A stretch of 64,000 bases of DNA, from the NCBI GenBank assembly GCA_963668445.1, contig OY764335.1, positions 620,001-684,000 on the forward strand. Direction: 5' to 3'. Under the pieces are notes generated by a model that did no database searches, was not told the origin of the DNA, and worked only from the letters and a program-made list of their open reading frames with translations. Shown here in pieces: positions 6,883 through 14,512 of this stretch. A program made the position numbers and the translations under genes. Origin of the DNA: Poriferisulfidus sp963668445. Its GTDB lineage: Bacteria > Pseudomonadota > Gammaproteobacteria > Poriferisulfidales > Poriferisulfidaceae. Numbering within the stretch: the stretch's first letter is position 1; each line of letters starts with the position of its first letter.

Positions 6883-8112
6883 ATGGAACTTGAAATCTAC
6901 CGTCAGGTCCTGCTGGCGGCCTTCGCCATCGCCGCGGTGCTGGGCGCTGTGGCCTTCAAGACCAACTTCTGCACCATGGGCGCCGTCTCGGACCTTGTGA
7001 ACATGGGGGATTCGGGGCGCATGCGGGCTTGGGTTCTGGGCATGGCCGTCGCGGTGCTGGGCGTGGGCCTGCTGGAGTACCTGAGCTTGGCCGACATGTC
7101 GCTGACGACCAGTGCCGAAACCGCCCGCCCGCCGTATCGCGCCGCCGTGTTTCCGTGGCCGCGCTTCATCCTTGGCGGCTTGCTGTTCGGCATCGGCATG
7201 ACGCTGGGTTCCGGGTGCGGCAACCGCACGATGGTGCGCATCGGCGGCGGCAACCTGAAGTCGGTGCTGGTGCTGCTGTCCATGGGCGTGGCCGGCTACC
7301 TGATGATCTTCACGAATTTCGGCTACTACGTCTTCTTGCAATGGATGCAGCCGGCGTTCGTCGACCTCCGCGAACTCGGCATTGCGGACCAGTCGATGGG
7401 GGCCGTCGCGTCCGGGCTCTTCGGATTGCCAACGCATGCGGCGGCAACCGCGGCCAGCCTGCTGGTGGCGGCGACCATGCTGATCTGGGTGCTGCGTTCG
7501 GCGGATTTTCTGCAAGGCCGCGACAATGTGCTGGCAGGCGTGGTGCTGGGCTTGTGCGTGACGGCTGCTTGGTACGTCACGGCCGGACCGATGGGGCAGG
7601 GACTGCTGGACGAGGTCGCATTTCTGGATGGCGAGGCGCAGCCGTACGGCGTCGGCGCGCAGTCGCTGACGTTCGTGCAACCGGCAGCGGTGCTGGTCCG
7701 CTATCTGGAGACCGGACTCGCGAGCCGCTTCGTGAGCTTCGCGCTGGTGTCCGGCGCCGGCGTGGTCGCCGGGGCCTTCCTGTATGCACTGCTGGCGCGC
7801 CGGCTGCGCGTGGAATGGTTCCAGTCGCTGGGCGATGCGGCACGGCATCTGACTGGCGGACTGCTGATGGGCTTCGGCGGCGTGCTGTCCATCGGCTGCA
7901 CCATTGGGCAGGCGGTGTCGGGCGTTTCCACGCTGGCGCTGGGCTCGTTCCTGACCTTTGCCAGTATCTGCCTAGGCTGCGCGTTGACGATGAAAGTCCA
8001 ATACTACAAAATGGTTTACGAAAGCGAAGCCAGCTTCGCCGGGGCCTTGCTGACGGGACTTGCCGATTTGCGGCTGGTGCCCAACCGCTGGCGCCGCTAC
8101 GAAGCGGTCTAG
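6883..8112 (+). CDS. YeeE/YedE family sulfur-compound transporter
   Basis: A 409-residue inner-membrane protein with about nine to ten hydrophobic segments. Three conserved cysteine motifs are visible: TNFCTMGAVSD, GSGCGNRTMVRIGGGNLKS and SIGCTIGQAVSG. They match the cysteine ladder that conducts thiosulfate in TsuA/YeeE. The two halves repeat the same fold (LGGLLFGIGMTLGSGCG and TGGLLMGFGGVLSIGCT). The substrate is probably thiosulfate or another small sulfur oxyanion. No TusA-like partner gene is adjacent. A rhodanese with two membrane segments lies 8 kb downstream. Confidence 0.9.
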   Translation: MELEIYRQVLLAAFAIAAVLGAVAFKTNFCTMGAVSDLVNMGDSGRMRAWVLGMAVAVLGVGLLEYLSLADMSLTTSAETARPPYRAAVFPWPRFILGGLLFGIGMTLGSGCGNRTMVRIGGGNLKSVLVLLSMGVAGYLMIFTNFGYYVFLQWMQPAFVDLRELGIADQSMGAVASGLFGLPTHAAATAASLLVAATMLIWVLRSADFLQGRDNVLAGVVLGLCVTAAWYVTAGPMGQGLLDEVAFLDGEAQPYGVGAQSLTFVQPAAVLVRYLETGLASRFVSFALVSGAGVVAGAFLYALLARRLRVEWFQSLGDAARHLTGGLLMGFGGVLSIGCTIGQAVSGVSTLALGSFLTFASICLGCALTMKVQYYKMVYESEASFAGALLTGLADLRLVPNRWRRYEAV

Positions 8113-8121
8113 GTTTGTTGC

Positions 8122-8198
8122 GGGTCGTTAGCTCAGCCAGGTAGAGCACCGGACTTTTAATCCGTTGGTCGCAGGTTCGATTCCTGCACGACCCACCA
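8122..8198 (+). tRNA. tRNA-Lys (anticodon TTT), CCA encoded
   Basis: A 77-nt cloverleaf. The acceptor stem GGGTCGT / ACGACCC is perfect, the anticodon loop is CTTTTAA with TTT at 8156-8158, the T arm has GTTCGATTC, the discriminator is A, and CCA is encoded. It lies 9 bases after the transporter stop. tRNA-Lys genes are frequent insertion targets of PAPI-1/PFGI-type ICEs, which fits the ICE module that begins 280 bases downstream. Confidence 0.97.
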
Positions 8199-8221
8199 GC
8201 CCCGTACAGGTGCGGGAGTGC

Positions 8222-8241
8222 CCGCCCGCGCCTGCGGGCGG
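8222..8241 (+). other. Strong GC hairpin downstream of tRNA-Lys
   Basis: A perfect 8-bp stem CCGCCCGC / GCGGGCGG with a GCCT loop, 24 bases after the tRNA. It may guide tRNA 3'-end processing, or be part of a short structured RNA that ends at the terminator at 8303-8333. Confidence 0.4.
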
Positions 8242-8302
8242 CCCGCCAAGATCATGGGGAATCAGTGGAAGCCGTACGGAGACGGTCGTTTCCGGAGTTT
8301 GA

Positions 8303-8333
8303 CGGCGCCCCAGAGGCGCCGGTTTTTATTTTA
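8303..8333 (+). terminator. Rho-independent terminator after tRNA-Lys
   Basis: A 7-bp perfect stem (CGGCGCC / GGCGCCG, 5-base loop) followed by TTTTTATTTT. It ends the transporter/tRNA transcript. The next 70 bases are almost pure A/T, a sharp break in composition that marks the start of the ICE-derived block. Confidence 0.85.
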
Positions 8334-8479
8334 AAAAATTATTTTTATTATCAAAAAGTTATACGAATTTTAAGAAAAAAAACGGAAATGGTTGAATTTT
8401 CCTAACCGTTGTTCCTTGCCTTTCCAGAAATCCTGTTTAGAGTCGGCCTTCCTTGAAATGCAGCCAAGGAGGAGCGGCC

Positions 8480-8767
8480 ATGCTGGCCATACGCACTCTG
8501 CACATGCTGGCGGTCGGGGTCTGCCTGTTTCTAATCGCCAAATACTGGGACTTCGTCCTCGCGACGGTGCGCGGCGTCGAAGCACTGATGAAGCGTCCGT
8601 TCTTCGATGTGGACGAGATAATGGCCGAAATCCGAATGCACACGGCGCATCACCGCAATGATTCGCAGCCATACCATCTGCCGCTGGAATTGCTGCATGG
8701 CTTGATTTGCCGCTGGCTATGCGTGCAATTGCGCAAAGTGACCGGCGCGGGTGCCGGAGGCCGCTGA
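8480..8767 (+). CDS. Small membrane-anchored protein of the ICE module
   Basis: A 95-residue protein of unknown function. It has one hydrophobic segment near the N-terminus (about residues 3-22, TLHMLAVGVCLFLIAKYW) and a soluble tail with histidines and arginines. A TTG start lies upstream, but the ATG at 8480 has an ideal AAGGAGG ribosome-binding site. Its stop shares a base with the TraU-like start (TGATG), so it belongs to the conjugation operon and is its first gene here. I do not recognise the family. Confidence 0.75.
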   Translation: MLAIRTLHMLAVGVCLFLIAKYWDFVLATVRGVEALMKRPFFDVDEIMAEIRMHTAHHRNDSQPYHLPLELLHGLICRWLCVQLRKVTGAGAGGR

Positions 8768-9810
8768 TGCGCCTGCTGCTTGCGGCCTGCGTTGCGGCAT
8801 CCGGATTGCTGGATGCGGCGGCCGAGACGTTCACGTCTGCGGATGTGGCGAAACGTTCGCTCCAGCGGTCCTGTCTGGACTGGAAGGTCGTGGGCGTATG
8901 CTTGTGGCTGCATTGCAAGTACGGCCGCTGCCGGATCAACGTCACGCCCCGGGTGCGGCACCATCTCCCGGATCTGGTGTTTTCGGCCTACGACCATACG
9001 GGTGCGCCGCCTTGGAAAGAGCTTGCGGCAATGCTGCCGGACTTTCCGCTCATGCAAGGCGGCTCGTTCCCGATGACGGGCGTGCGCGACAGCCATGCCA
9101 TGCGCTTCAAGGAAGTGGATGCGATCGGGCACCCGTTTCCGATGCGCCGCAGGATGTTCGATGCCGGCTACCTGTGCCGTTCGCAGGCCAAGCCTATGTT
9201 TCCGTATTTCGTTTCGGCGCTGGATCAGGCGGAATGGCGCGGCGGATTCGAGTCCGCACGGGTGGAAAGCGTGACGCCGGGCCTGCGCGAAATCGGCGTG
9301 TGGCCGCGCAATTCGTGGGGTTCGGTGTTTCCGCGCACCGGTTTCGTCATGCAGACGGAAGACGCGAAGGCTGCGGCCGTCGCGGTGCAGCGTGCCGCCG
9401 ACATCGTAACCCAGCAGCATCAGGCCCGCGTGTACGTGCCGTTCGCCTACGACGGGCCCCGCGAAGTGCGGCATGGCGACTCCAGTGCGCAAAACTGCCA
9501 AGCCTGCGAAGAGTCCGGCGGACTATGGCAGCCGGAAGCATCGGAGGGTGCCGAGCCTTGTTCGGAGCAAGGCCGCGGACGCTGCCGGGTTCAGGTGCAG
9601 ATGGCGTGGCTGCCGCCGATTAACGAGCGCAACGCACGATGGCAAATGATCAGTCCGAAGACGCAAACGCATTGCGAAACCTTCGGCACCCTGTCGGACT
9701 GGTCGTCCGGCAAAACCAGCATGGATGGCAGTTACGCTTGGAACCTGTGGCGCCCGTACGAGTGCTGCAAGCCGGGCAAAGGCCGCTATCTAGGACACCG
9801 CAACCTATAG
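8767..9810 (+). CDS. TraU-like conjugation protein (PFL_4710 family)
   Basis: A 347-residue exported protein with a signal peptide (about residues 1-19). It is cysteine-rich (LHCKYGRC, CQACEES, ECCKPGKG), as expected for a periplasmic disulfide-bonded TraU. The C-terminal YAWNLWRPYECC is the family hallmark. TraU proteins of MPF-G/F systems assemble in the periplasm and are needed for mating-pair formation. The longer upstream frame lacks a signal peptide. The ATG at 8767 is in TGATG with the previous stop. Family assignment is by recognition of motifs. Confidence 0.85.
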   Translation: MRLLLAACVAASGLLDAAAETFTSADVAKRSLQRSCLDWKVVGVCLWLHCKYGRCRINVTPRVRHHLPDLVFSAYDHTGAPPWKELAAMLPDFPLMQGGSFPMTGVRDSHAMRFKEVDAIGHPFPMRRRMFDAGYLCRSQAKPMFPYFVSALDQAEWRGGFESARVESVTPGLREIGVWPRNSWGSVFPRTGFVMQTEDAKAAAVAVQRAADIVTQQHQARVYVPFAYDGPREVRHGDSSAQNCQACEESGGLWQPEASEGAEPCSEQGRGRCRVQVQMAWLPPINERNARWQMISPKTQTHCETFGTLSDWSSGKTSMDGSYAWNLWRPYECCKPGKGRYLGHRNL

Positions 9811-9819
9811 GAGACCGCC

Positions 9820-10053
9820 ATGGGCAAGAAAAAGAAAAAATCGAAATTCATGAACAGCATGGAGCGCGTTCTGGACAATCCGGTAGCCAAGCGCTTGTAC
9901 ATCGCCTTGGTTCCGCTGGACCATACGATCCGCGACATGCGCATTGACATTGAAGACGGAGACCTTCCGGAAGACGACCCGCATTTCGTGCGCATCTTGA
10001 AGCTGCGCGACGACATCGTGGAGCTTCTGGAGGATCTCATGCAGGCTAGGTAG
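9820..10053 (+). CDS. Small charged protein of the ICE module
   Basis: A 77-residue soluble protein beginning with a lysine run (GKKKKKSK) followed by two predicted helices with alternating acidic and basic residues (MRIDIEDGDLPEDD, ILKLRDDIVELLEDLM). A clear AGGAG site precedes the ATG. It sits 9 bases after the TraU-like gene and 6 before the ATPase, so it is co-transcribed. I recognise no family. It could bind nucleic acid or the ATPase through its basic N-terminus. Confidence 0.7.
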   Translation: MGKKKKKSKFMNSMERVLDNPVAKRLYIALVPLDHTIRDMRIDIEDGDLPEDDPHFVRILKLRDDIVELLEDLMQAR

Positions 10054-10059
10054 GCAGAA

Positions 10060-12822
10060 ATGCGCGTGCTGGAGCGTTGGTTCGGCAGCCGCAGGGCATC
10101 CTTGCCGGCGGATTCCCGGCACGCGCCGCATGCCGGGGCGCGATGCTGGAATGGAAGGCATCGGGCTCCGGTGACGCGTACGCAATTCCAGCGGCCGGTC
10201 GGGGAACTGGGCGGGCAGAAGATTAAGGCCGCCGCATCGTTCGCGGATTTGCTGTTTCCCAAGGCCGCATTGGGCCGCGGCATCGTGCTGATGAAGGATT
10301 TGTGCAGCGTGGGACGTCTGTTCGATGTGGTTCCGGCCCAGACGGAAGGCCGCCCCTCCGAGTTTCTGGAAGATTTGCATCGGCGCCTTCTGCCGCTGCT
10401 GCGCGATGCATTCCCGCAGGACGAGCGGTCGCCGTGGGTCGCGCAATTCTTCGTGCAGGACCGGTACTGCCTGGATGGCTGTATGCGCCAGTTGGAGCAG
10501 TACATCGAGCCGACCGTGCGGGGCAGCGAGTATGCGCGGCACTGGTTGGAGAATCTTCGGGCGCATTTTCAGGACGCATGCGGCGAATCGGGGTTTTTCG
10601 TTGATCCGGTCGACCGGGTCGTTTGGAAGGGGCGGCTGCGCAGCATCCGACTATGCGTGTGGCGCATTGCCGATCAGGATACGATCCTGAACGCGCAGCA
10701 TATTGACGATGTATGCGAGCGGCTAAGCCATTCGCTGGCGCAAGCCGGCATTCGTTTGGTCGCACGGGATGCCGATGATCTGTGCGGATGGCTGGGGGAC
10801 TGGTTCGGGCCGTCGGAGGCGGCGGCTGCAGAGCCGGAAGCGCCGCTTGCCGCGACGCCGTTGGCACTGCTGGGGGAGACGGCGCTGGGCGATATTGCGC
10901 ATCGGGCCTTGCGGCATGGCGCCCCATGGTCGGCATCCGATCGCGGCTGCTGGTACTTCCATGGCCGACCGCACCGGTTCTTAACGGTCAATGCGCTGCT
11001 GTGCGAACCCGAAATCGGGCATCTCACTGCGGAACGGGCGCAGGGCCCGCGCAAGCAGGTGCTGTGGGACCGAATGCCGGAAGGCACGATCTGGACGATG
11101 GCTGTCGCATTCGTGCCGCAGGACCACATCCTCGAGCATGTCGGGCGCGTTAAGCGCAATGCGGTCGGCAGCGACCCTCAAGCCGTGGCGATTCGTTCGC
11201 TGGCAGAAGCGGCGGTGCAGGAGGTTTCCGAGGGGAATCCCATCCTGCCGGTGTTCAGCGGCGTCTTCGTGTCGGCGGCCGATGACGAGGCGCTGGAGCG
11301 TCGGGTCGTCGAGGTGAGCGCCATTCTGATGGCGCATGGCATCACCCTGATTCCGCCCAAGGACGACCCTTTGGCGCAGGACTCTTATGTGCGCGCCTTG
11401 CCGTTCAATTTCAATCCGGTGCAGGACCGGCGCTTCTACATGCGCCGGTCGCGGCTGTGGTTCGCCGACCACGTGGTGCGCTGCCTGCCGTTCTACGGCC
11501 GTTCGTCGGGCACGCGGCATCCTGGCGTGTTGGCGTGGAATCGCGGCGCCGAGCCGCTGTCCTTCGATCCTCTCAATCGTCGGGACCGCACCAAGAACGC
11601 GCATCTGTTCGTGTTCGGGCCGACTGGCTCCGGCAAAACGGCTTTCCTGATCAATACCCTGCTGCACGCCATGGCGGTGCATCGGCCGCGCCTGTACCTG
11701 ATTACGGCCTTGCCGACCTTCGGCCTGCTGGCGGAGCATTTTGCTTCCAAGGGCCTGACCGTGCACCATGTCCACGGCGACCGGACTTCGATTCCGCCTT
11801 TCGCCGAAGCCCGTTTGCTACTGGAAGGTGAGGCTGCCGATGCAACGCGGCTTGGCACGGAGCGGGACCTGCTGGGCGAGATGGAAATCCAGGCGCGGCT
11901 TATGATTACCGGTGGCGACCCGAAGGAGGAATCGCGCTTGGCGCGCGAGGATCTGAACCTGATCCGAAAATCGCTCCTGGCCATGGCGCGGGCGGCGGCG
12001 GCGCGTCCGGAAGAGCCTGTGCGAACCCGGGACTTGGCCGCCAGCATGCATCAGGCGGCGGAAGCCGGATGCTTGGGCGAAGATCGGCTCAGCGAAGCCC
12101 AGCGCAGCAATCTGAGCCGCATGGCCAATACGATCGAACTGTTTTGCACGGGCCGGGCGGGGAAGATCTTCGATCAGCCCGGCGAATCCTGGCCCGAGGC
12201 GGACGTCACCGTCGTCGAATTGGGAGCCTTGGGGCACCGGCGCAACGAGGCATGGCTGGCGGTGGCCATGAGCGGCCTGCTGTCGCGCATCAACGATCAG
12301 GTGCAAGCCCAGCAGTACTCGTCGCGGCAGACCGTCGTGGTGCTGGACGAAGCGCACCTGCTTCTGAAGAATCCGCTGATTTCTCCCTACATCTTGACCA
12401 TCTCGGCGATGTGGCGCACCTATGGCGCATGGCTGTGGATCGCGACGCAGAGCCTGCGGCAGATTCCGGAAACGGCACGGGAACTTCTCAACCAGCCGGA
12501 ATGGTGGGTCTGCATGGCAATGGAGCGTGACGAGGCCAATATGATCGCACGCTTCCGCGAGTTGAGCGATGAGCAGAAGGCCATGATCTTGTCGGCACGC
12601 AAGGAACCCGGCAAATACACCGAAGGCGTGGTGATGTCCGGCAAGCTGATGACGCCGTTTCGGAATGTGCCGCCGGCGCTGGCCTTGGCGCTGAGCCAGA
12701 CGGAAAAGGACGAGAAGGCGCGGCGCGCAGCCATCATGCGGCGCTCGGGCTGTTCGGAATTGGAGGCGGTGTACCGGATTGGCGAATCGATCCGTCGGCG
12801 GCGCATGCGGGCCGCATCATGA
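10060..12822 (+). CDS. VirB4/TraC-like conjugative transfer ATPase (PFL_4706 family)
   Basis: A 920-residue ATPase that energises type IV secretion at the inner membrane. The Walker A motif GPTGSGKT lies at residues 520-527, Walker B is VVVLDEAH with D763 and E764, and ATQSLRQIP follows as a later motif. The N-terminal half is the variable VirB4 domain. Length matches the PFL_4706 family (about 900-950). The first 50 residues are unusually Arg/His-rich, so translation could start later. It overlaps the next gene by four bases (ATGA). In other ICEs the ATPase comes before TraU; here it lies between TraU and the PFL_4711-like gene. Confidence 0.9.
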   Translation: MRVLERWFGSRRASLPADSRHAPHAGARCWNGRHRAPVTRTQFQRPVGELGGQKIKAAASFADLLFPKAALGRGIVLMKDLCSVGRLFDVVPAQTEGRPSEFLEDLHRRLLPLLRDAFPQDERSPWVAQFFVQDRYCLDGCMRQLEQYIEPTVRGSEYARHWLENLRAHFQDACGESGFFVDPVDRVVWKGRLRSIRLCVWRIADQDTILNAQHIDDVCERLSHSLAQAGIRLVARDADDLCGWLGDWFGPSEAAAAEPEAPLAATPLALLGETALGDIAHRALRHGAPWSASDRGCWYFHGRPHRFLTVNALLCEPEIGHLTAERAQGPRKQVLWDRMPEGTIWTMAVAFVPQDHILEHVGRVKRNAVGSDPQAVAIRSLAEAAVQEVSEGNPILPVFSGVFVSAADDEALERRVVEVSAILMAHGITLIPPKDDPLAQDSYVRALPFNFNPVQDRRFYMRRSRLWFADHVVRCLPFYGRSSGTRHPGVLAWNRGAEPLSFDPLNRRDRTKNAHLFVFGPTGSGKTAFLINTLLHAMAVHRPRLYLITALPTFGLLAEHFASKGLTVHHVHGDRTSIPPFAEARLLLEGEAADATRLGTERDLLGEMEIQARLMITGGDPKEESRLAREDLNLIRKSLLAMARAAAARPEEPVRTRDLAASMHQAAEAGCLGEDRLSEAQRSNLSRMANTIELFCTGRAGKIFDQPGESWPEADVTVVELGALGHRRNEAWLAVAMSGLLSRINDQVQAQQYSSRQTVVVLDEAHLLLKNPLISPYILTISAMWRTYGAWLWIATQSLRQIPETARELLNQPEWWVCMAMERDEANMIARFRELSDEQKAMILSARKEPGKYTEGVVMSGKLMTPFRNVPPALALALSQTEKDEKARRAAIMRRSGCSELEAVYRIGESIRRRRMRAAS

Positions 12823-14138
12823 CATGGCGGGGCTGGGCGGCGCTGGGCCTGTGGCTGCCGGTTGCGGCGCTGGCCGCGCCGCCAGCCAGCCTGCCGAGCA
12901 GTGAGGAGTTGGGGCTGTACTACACGCTGGGCGGTTCCCGGGCGGTGCCGCCGACTCCGGGACAGACGTTGCGCATCAAGTTGCTGCCGGATGTGCAGGT
13001 CGGCGCGACCTACAGTTGCGGCAAATTCGACTTCCGCTTTCAGGTGGAGCAGATACTGCAGCGCTTGGAAGATCAATTGATGACGTTGAAGTCGCTTCCG
13101 GAGCAGTTCCTTCTGGCCTTGCCCGGCGGCTTGTTTTGCCGGGCGTTTCCGGGCGCCTGCCAGCTGATGCAGTATTACACAGCCCGTGCCGGCGAGGCGT
13201 ACAAACTGGCGCTGCGGTCCTGCCAAGAGATGGAGCGGGCGGTGGCGGACCGCGGGCCCGCCAGCGCATGGACGCAAGTTGCCAAGTCGCTCGAATGGGG
13301 GCGGCAGGCGCATGAAGAGGGCAATGTGTTGGAGGCGCAAGAGGCCGCAGAGGAAGCGGCGGTCGAAGGTTTGGCCTGGGTCGGAGGCCGGCGCGCCGGC
13401 GGGGCCGGACAGGCGCTGATCCGTCCGGTGTACGACAGCGCTCGCGCCGGCTGGTGCCTGCTCAACGGCGAAGCCGTGACGTGTACGCAGACACAGCGCG
13501 CAACGGCCGCTGCGGAATTGTTCGCCGCGCCCGAGGACGCCGCGAACTGGCTGGTGGACATCATCGGGGAGCAGGCAATCAGCCTGTTGGACGAAGCGCC
13601 GAGTCCGACCATTGCCGGACACGGGCTGCTGCCTCTGATCGAGGCGGAGCGTGTCCGGGTCGAAAAAATCCTGTGGCGGCTGGTGCGCACGGACCCGGTA
13701 GCGCTGCAGGCACAGGATCTGGCGGACATCTCCAGCCGGAATCTGGTCGTACGCCGCGAGGTCATTGATACGCTGCAGGCGCAAGCCGATTCCGGTTGGC
13801 GCATCCAGAGGCTGGCTTCGGAGTTGGCGGCGGCGCGCATCGTCGAGAAGACGTTCGTCGCCCGGGCGGCGCTGATGGCCGGGCGCCAGGAACCGAATGT
13901 TGCGGCACTCAAGCCGGCGCAGCAGGCATTGGATGCCGCTTTGGGCCACCTTAACCGGCAGGTGGACTTCGTGCTGAACGAAGTGCGGGCCTCGCATCGG
14001 CTGGCGGCCGAGACGATCCGCACGTTTATCGAATACGAAGCGCTCAGCGGCGCCCTCAAGCCCATTCGCCTGACGCCGCCTGACCCGACCGAATCGGGCT
14101 TGGAGGATGGAGGCTTTCCGTTGCCGAAGACGCCTTGA
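12819..14138 (+). CDS. ICE conjugation protein, PFL_4711-like
   Basis: A 439-residue exported protein. Signal peptide at residues 1-20 (WLPVAALAA), then LGLYYTLGGSRAVPP, followed by a hallmark segment YSCGKFDFRFQVEQILQRLEDQLMTL and PGGLFCRAFPGACQLMQYY, which resemble the conserved core of the family encoded next to TraU in MPF-G elements. The rest is helical and rich in Ala and Glu. A periplasmic structural role in mating-pair formation is likely. It starts inside the ATPase stop and shares a base with the next gene. Family recognition is moderate because the C-terminal half is divergent. Confidence 0.75.
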   Translation: MTWRGWAALGLWLPVAALAAPPASLPSSEELGLYYTLGGSRAVPPTPGQTLRIKLLPDVQVGATYSCGKFDFRFQVEQILQRLEDQLMTLKSLPEQFLLALPGGLFCRAFPGACQLMQYYTARAGEAYKLALRSCQEMERAVADRGPASAWTQVAKSLEWGRQAHEEGNVLEAQEAAEEAAVEGLAWVGGRRAGGAGQALIRPVYDSARAGWCLLNGEAVTCTQTQRATAAAELFAAPEDAANWLVDIIGEQAISLLDEAPSPTIAGHGLLPLIEAERVRVEKILWRLVRTDPVALQAQDLADISSRNLVVRREVIDTLQAQADSGWRIQRLASELAAARIVEKTFVARAALMAGRQEPNVAALKPAQQALDAALGHLNRQVDFVLNEVRASHRLAAETIRTFIEYEALSGALKPIRLTPPDPTESGLEDGGFPLPKTP

Positions 14139-14509
14139 TGATCGGTCTTCGCCGCCGCCGTCTCCTCTGGATCCTTGCGCTTCTGGGAGCGGTCGGACTG
14201 GCGCTGCACTATGCCGCCACGCAACTGGCCGAAATGCCGTTGAATCGTTTGGAGCATGCGGCCGGCGTACTGGCGCAGGGCCGGGGATGGCTAGCCCGGC
14301 ATGGGCCATGGGTGCATCTGGTGGTGCACGGGGCGATGTACCTGTATCTGCTGTGGTGCTGGCCGTACATGCTGCGCTGGGTCGATCGCCGCCGGACAGT
14401 GCGCGGGCATGCGCCGCTCAATGCCGTCGAACGCCGGCGGCTGGCGGTGACGCTGGCGGCGGCCATCGCGGTCTACGAGGGGCTGCTGCTGCTGCGGCAC
14501 TGGGGCTGA
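14138..14509 (+). CDS. Small two- or three-helix membrane protein of the ICE module
   Basis: A 123-residue protein with hydrophobic segments near residues 8-24, 58-77 and 98-118, separated by arginine-rich loops (RRRRLL, RWVDRRRTVRGH). The ATG at 14138 overlaps the previous stop by one base. Only 3 bases separate its stop from the TraG-like ATG. The position is that of the small membrane gene between the PFL_4711-like and TraG-like genes in related elements. Function unknown; a TraG partner is a reasonable guess. Confidence 0.7.
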   Translation: MIGLRRRRLLWILALLGAVGLALHYAATQLAEMPLNRLEHAAGVLAQGRGWLARHGPWVHLVVHGAMYLYLLWCWPYMLRWVDRRRTVRGHAPLNAVERRRLAVTLAAAIAVYEGLLLLRHWG

Positions 14510-14512
14510 GGC

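Noticed and set aside
12420..14309. A 629-codon minus-strand frame over the ATPase and PFL_4711-like genes
   Set aside because: Arg/Gln-rich shadow with no ribosome-binding site and no domain, opposite well-supported genes.
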